A stretch of DNA of 36,398 nucleotides. It comes from a virus. Shown one piece after another: positions 34,855-36,398 of the stretch. Position numbers and translations under genes: made by a program. The notes below the pieces were generated by a model. The model saw only the letters and a list, made by a program, of their open reading frames with translations, ran no database searches and was not told where the DNA came from. Position 1 is the stretch's first letter. Each line of letters opens with the position of its first letter. The DNA is taken from positions 1 through 36,398 of the IMG/VR virus record IMGVR_UViG_3300025818_000070; one strand, given 5' to 3'.

Positions 34855-36300
34855 ATGATTCGCAGCGTCAGCCCCGCCGGGTCCACCACCACCATCATCA
34901 CCGAACTTATTGATTCGGTCGTGCAGGAAGACGCGCACCTGAACGACGTTCTGATGGCGGCTGCCGACCAGGAGGGCAACGTGGGCGGTTTCATCGTGCG
35001 CGAGGGCGGCGCGATCGAGACGCCCGCTGTAACCATCTCCAACGACGGAGAAATAGAAACCGCCCGCCTTTACGCCGTGGACGATGGCGACGGCAGTTTT
35101 CTTGTCACCGACCCGCTGGGCAATGTGGGTTTTGCCGTGAGCGCGTCGGGCGAAACCCGGACATCCACCTCGGCCGATAGCGGGGAGGTCGATGTCTCGC
35201 CCATCGTCGCCACCGACTTCTTCCTGATCGAGGGCAAGCCGCTGCCGTTCTACGCCGGCAATGTTCTGTCCGAGCGCTACGACCCGGTGCCGGCCATAAT
35301 GGCGATCTCCTCGGGCTCCCTGGCGGTGGAGGGTTCCGGACAGATCGTGATCGACCCGGACCTGTGCGACGCGACCGGTCGGCTGACCGTGCGCCCGACG
35401 GATTCGTCCGGCCTGCGCAAGATCCTCGACATCAACATGAACATCGCCCCGGCTGGAAGCGCCGAGACCGTGTCCTATCTGCTGATCGGAGACTCGATCA
35501 CCAAGGGCAACGTGGCTCTGGGGACGTACCTGTCTGATCTTGTGGCCGACGTTCTGACGGATGCAGGTTACACGCCGGACGCCCAAGGCACGATCACGCC
35601 GAGCGGCGGCGGCGAGCTGAACGAAGGCCGGGCGTCTCGCGACATGGACGACTATGTCGGCGTCCGCCTGACTAACATGCTTCCGATCGACGGGACGGGA
35701 GGCAACACCGACGCGGCCTATATCGCAGGGGATGCGGCCTACAAGGCGGCACACAATCCGTTCGTGGTCGCGGTGACCGGCCCGGATGATATCTGGGGCA
35801 CCGGCTGGGCAATCGACTTCGCGCAGTACCGCACGCGCTTTTCGATCCCGGCGCTGGACTTCATCGCCATTGGGTTGGCGACCAATAGCCTGATCGGCGT
35901 GACGGTCGAGGACGGCATTGCCTCAATCCTGGCCGGCATGGATCACTGGCGGGAGAAAATCCGCGACGACCTCCCGGATGTCTTGATCGCATTCTGGGTG
36001 CCCACGGTGCCGCGCGACCCGGAGAGCGACGTGCGCCACGCCGAGCGACGGGCGCCTACCCTGTTAGCCATGATCGAGCGCATCCGCAGTTATGCCGACG
36101 CGCGCTGTGTCCTGCTCAATTCGCACGCCCAGATGAGCCAGGAGGCGGGATGGGCGCTGGGCGACACGACGACCGATGCCGATACGGGAGTTGTGACCAG
36201 TACGCCCTCGACCTCGCTCGACAACATCCATCCCAATTTGCCCGCGGCGAAGGAACTCGCCCGCGTCCTTGCCGCTGCGGCGGCCTATTCGGTGGTGTGA
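34855..36300 (+). CDS. Tail spike with SGNH/GDSL hydrolase domain
   Basis: The product is 481 residues. Residues 1-200 are a beta-rich attachment part. The C-terminal half is an SGNH hydrolase: YLLIGDSITKGN with nucleophile Ser214, LATN (Asn344) at the block III position, and DNIHPN with Asp456 and His459. Such spikes deacetylate or cleave host surface polysaccharide. The block III sequence is LATN rather than the usual GxND, so activity should be tested. Confidence 0.8.
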   Translation: MIRSVSPAGSTTTIITELIDSVVQEDAHLNDVLMAAADQEGNVGGFIVREGGAIETPAVTISNDGEIETARLYAVDDGDGSFLVTDPLGNVGFAVSASGETRTSTSADSGEVDVSPIVATDFFLIEGKPLPFYAGNVLSERYDPVPAIMAISSGSLAVEGSGQIVIDPDLCDATGRLTVRPTDSSGLRKILDINMNIAPAGSAETVSYLLIGDSITKGNVALGTYLSDLVADVLTDAGYTPDAQGTITPSGGGELNEGRASRDMDDYVGVRLTNMLPIDGTGGNTDAAYIAGDAAYKAAHNPFVVAVTGPDDIWGTGWAIDFAQYRTRFSIPALDFIAIGLATNSLIGVTVEDGIASILAGMDHWREKIRDDLPDVLIAFWVPTVPRDPESDVRHAERRAPTLLAMIERIRSYADARCVLLNSHAQMSQEAGWALGDTTTDADTGVVTSTPSTSLDNIHPNLPAAKELARVLAAAAAYSVV

Positions 36301-36301
36301 C

Positions 36302-36398
36302 ATGGCCGTTATCTTCCCGATCTCAGACGCCGATTTCGACGCGTTGCCGGTGCAGTTCCGCCTTGGCGTGAGCGACGGCTTGGTGGCGATGGGCTTCC
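36302..36398 (+). CDS. Partial hypothetical protein, cut by the right edge
   Basis: MAVIFPISDADFDALPVQFR then LGVSDGLVAMGF, continuing past the window. It starts one base after the spike stop. Too short to assign. Confidence 0.5.
   Translation, partial: MAVIFPISDADFDALPVQFRLGVSDGLVAMGF

Noticed and set aside
34231-35754. 507-codon minus-strand open frame
   Set aside because: Antisense to the lectin-like and spike genes, with no domain or start signal.
1-36398. CRISPR array, insertion sequence or rRNA
   Set aside because: No regularly spaced repeats, transposase or rRNA-like sequence was found on either strand.

Overview
The window is most of the genome of a temperate, short-tailed (podovirus-like) bacteriophage of an alphaproteobacterium. 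The host group is suggested by three things: high GC content, a GapR (DUF2312) domain protein, and an attachment core matching the 3' half of an alphaproteobacterial-type tRNA-Ser(GCU). Only the 3' half of the tRNA is present, the flanking genes on both sides look phage-derived, and no host gene is seen. The simplest reading is that the site is attP and that this is an unintegrated or circularly permuted phage genome, opened away from the att site. No holin or endolysin is recognised, so the lysis genes probably lie past the right end.

Left block (1-6302, all minus strand). A leftward early operon starts at promoter PL (6339-6366). It carries small hypothetical genes, a 50-residue zinc-ribbon protein, a probable single-strand annealing protein, HNH nucleases, an excisionase-like HTH protein and a tyrosine integrase. 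It then runs through attP into a second HNH nuclease and beyond. The HNH reading frame at 456-1046 has its ribosome-binding site on one side of the attP core and its body on the other, so integration should break it.

Switch (6339-6922). A short XRE repressor (minus) and a Cro-like protein (plus) are flanked by three matching 19-bp operators. One lies on PL. Two lie side by side on PR (6886-6913), covering its -35 and -10. The repressor has no S24 peptidase domain.

Rightward early/accessory block (6922-16139). These genes are mostly coupled by ATGA or TGATG overlaps. They include a DnaA domain IV protein, a GapR fusion, a PD-(D/E)XK nuclease, a DNA adenine methyltransferase, an HNH nuclease, a DUF1376 replication protein and many small proteins. 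A two-gene minus-strand cassette at 14603-14988 (small protein, then HTH regulator, with a palindrome in its promoter) has the layout of an anti-CRISPR/Aca operon. Gene borders in this block and in the left block repeatedly carry related hairpin elements.

Late block (16181-36398, plus strand). In order: small and large terminase, portal, scaffold, major capsid, head decoration (followed by a terminator), adaptor, a large tail-hub-like protein, a GNAT protein, an S74-terminated protein, two large ejection-type proteins, fibre proteins and an SGNH-hydrolase spike. There is no tape measure, tube or sheath gene, which supports a short tail. A minus-strand lipoprotein gene (27956-28231) sits alone inside this operon and looks like a superinfection-exclusion moron.
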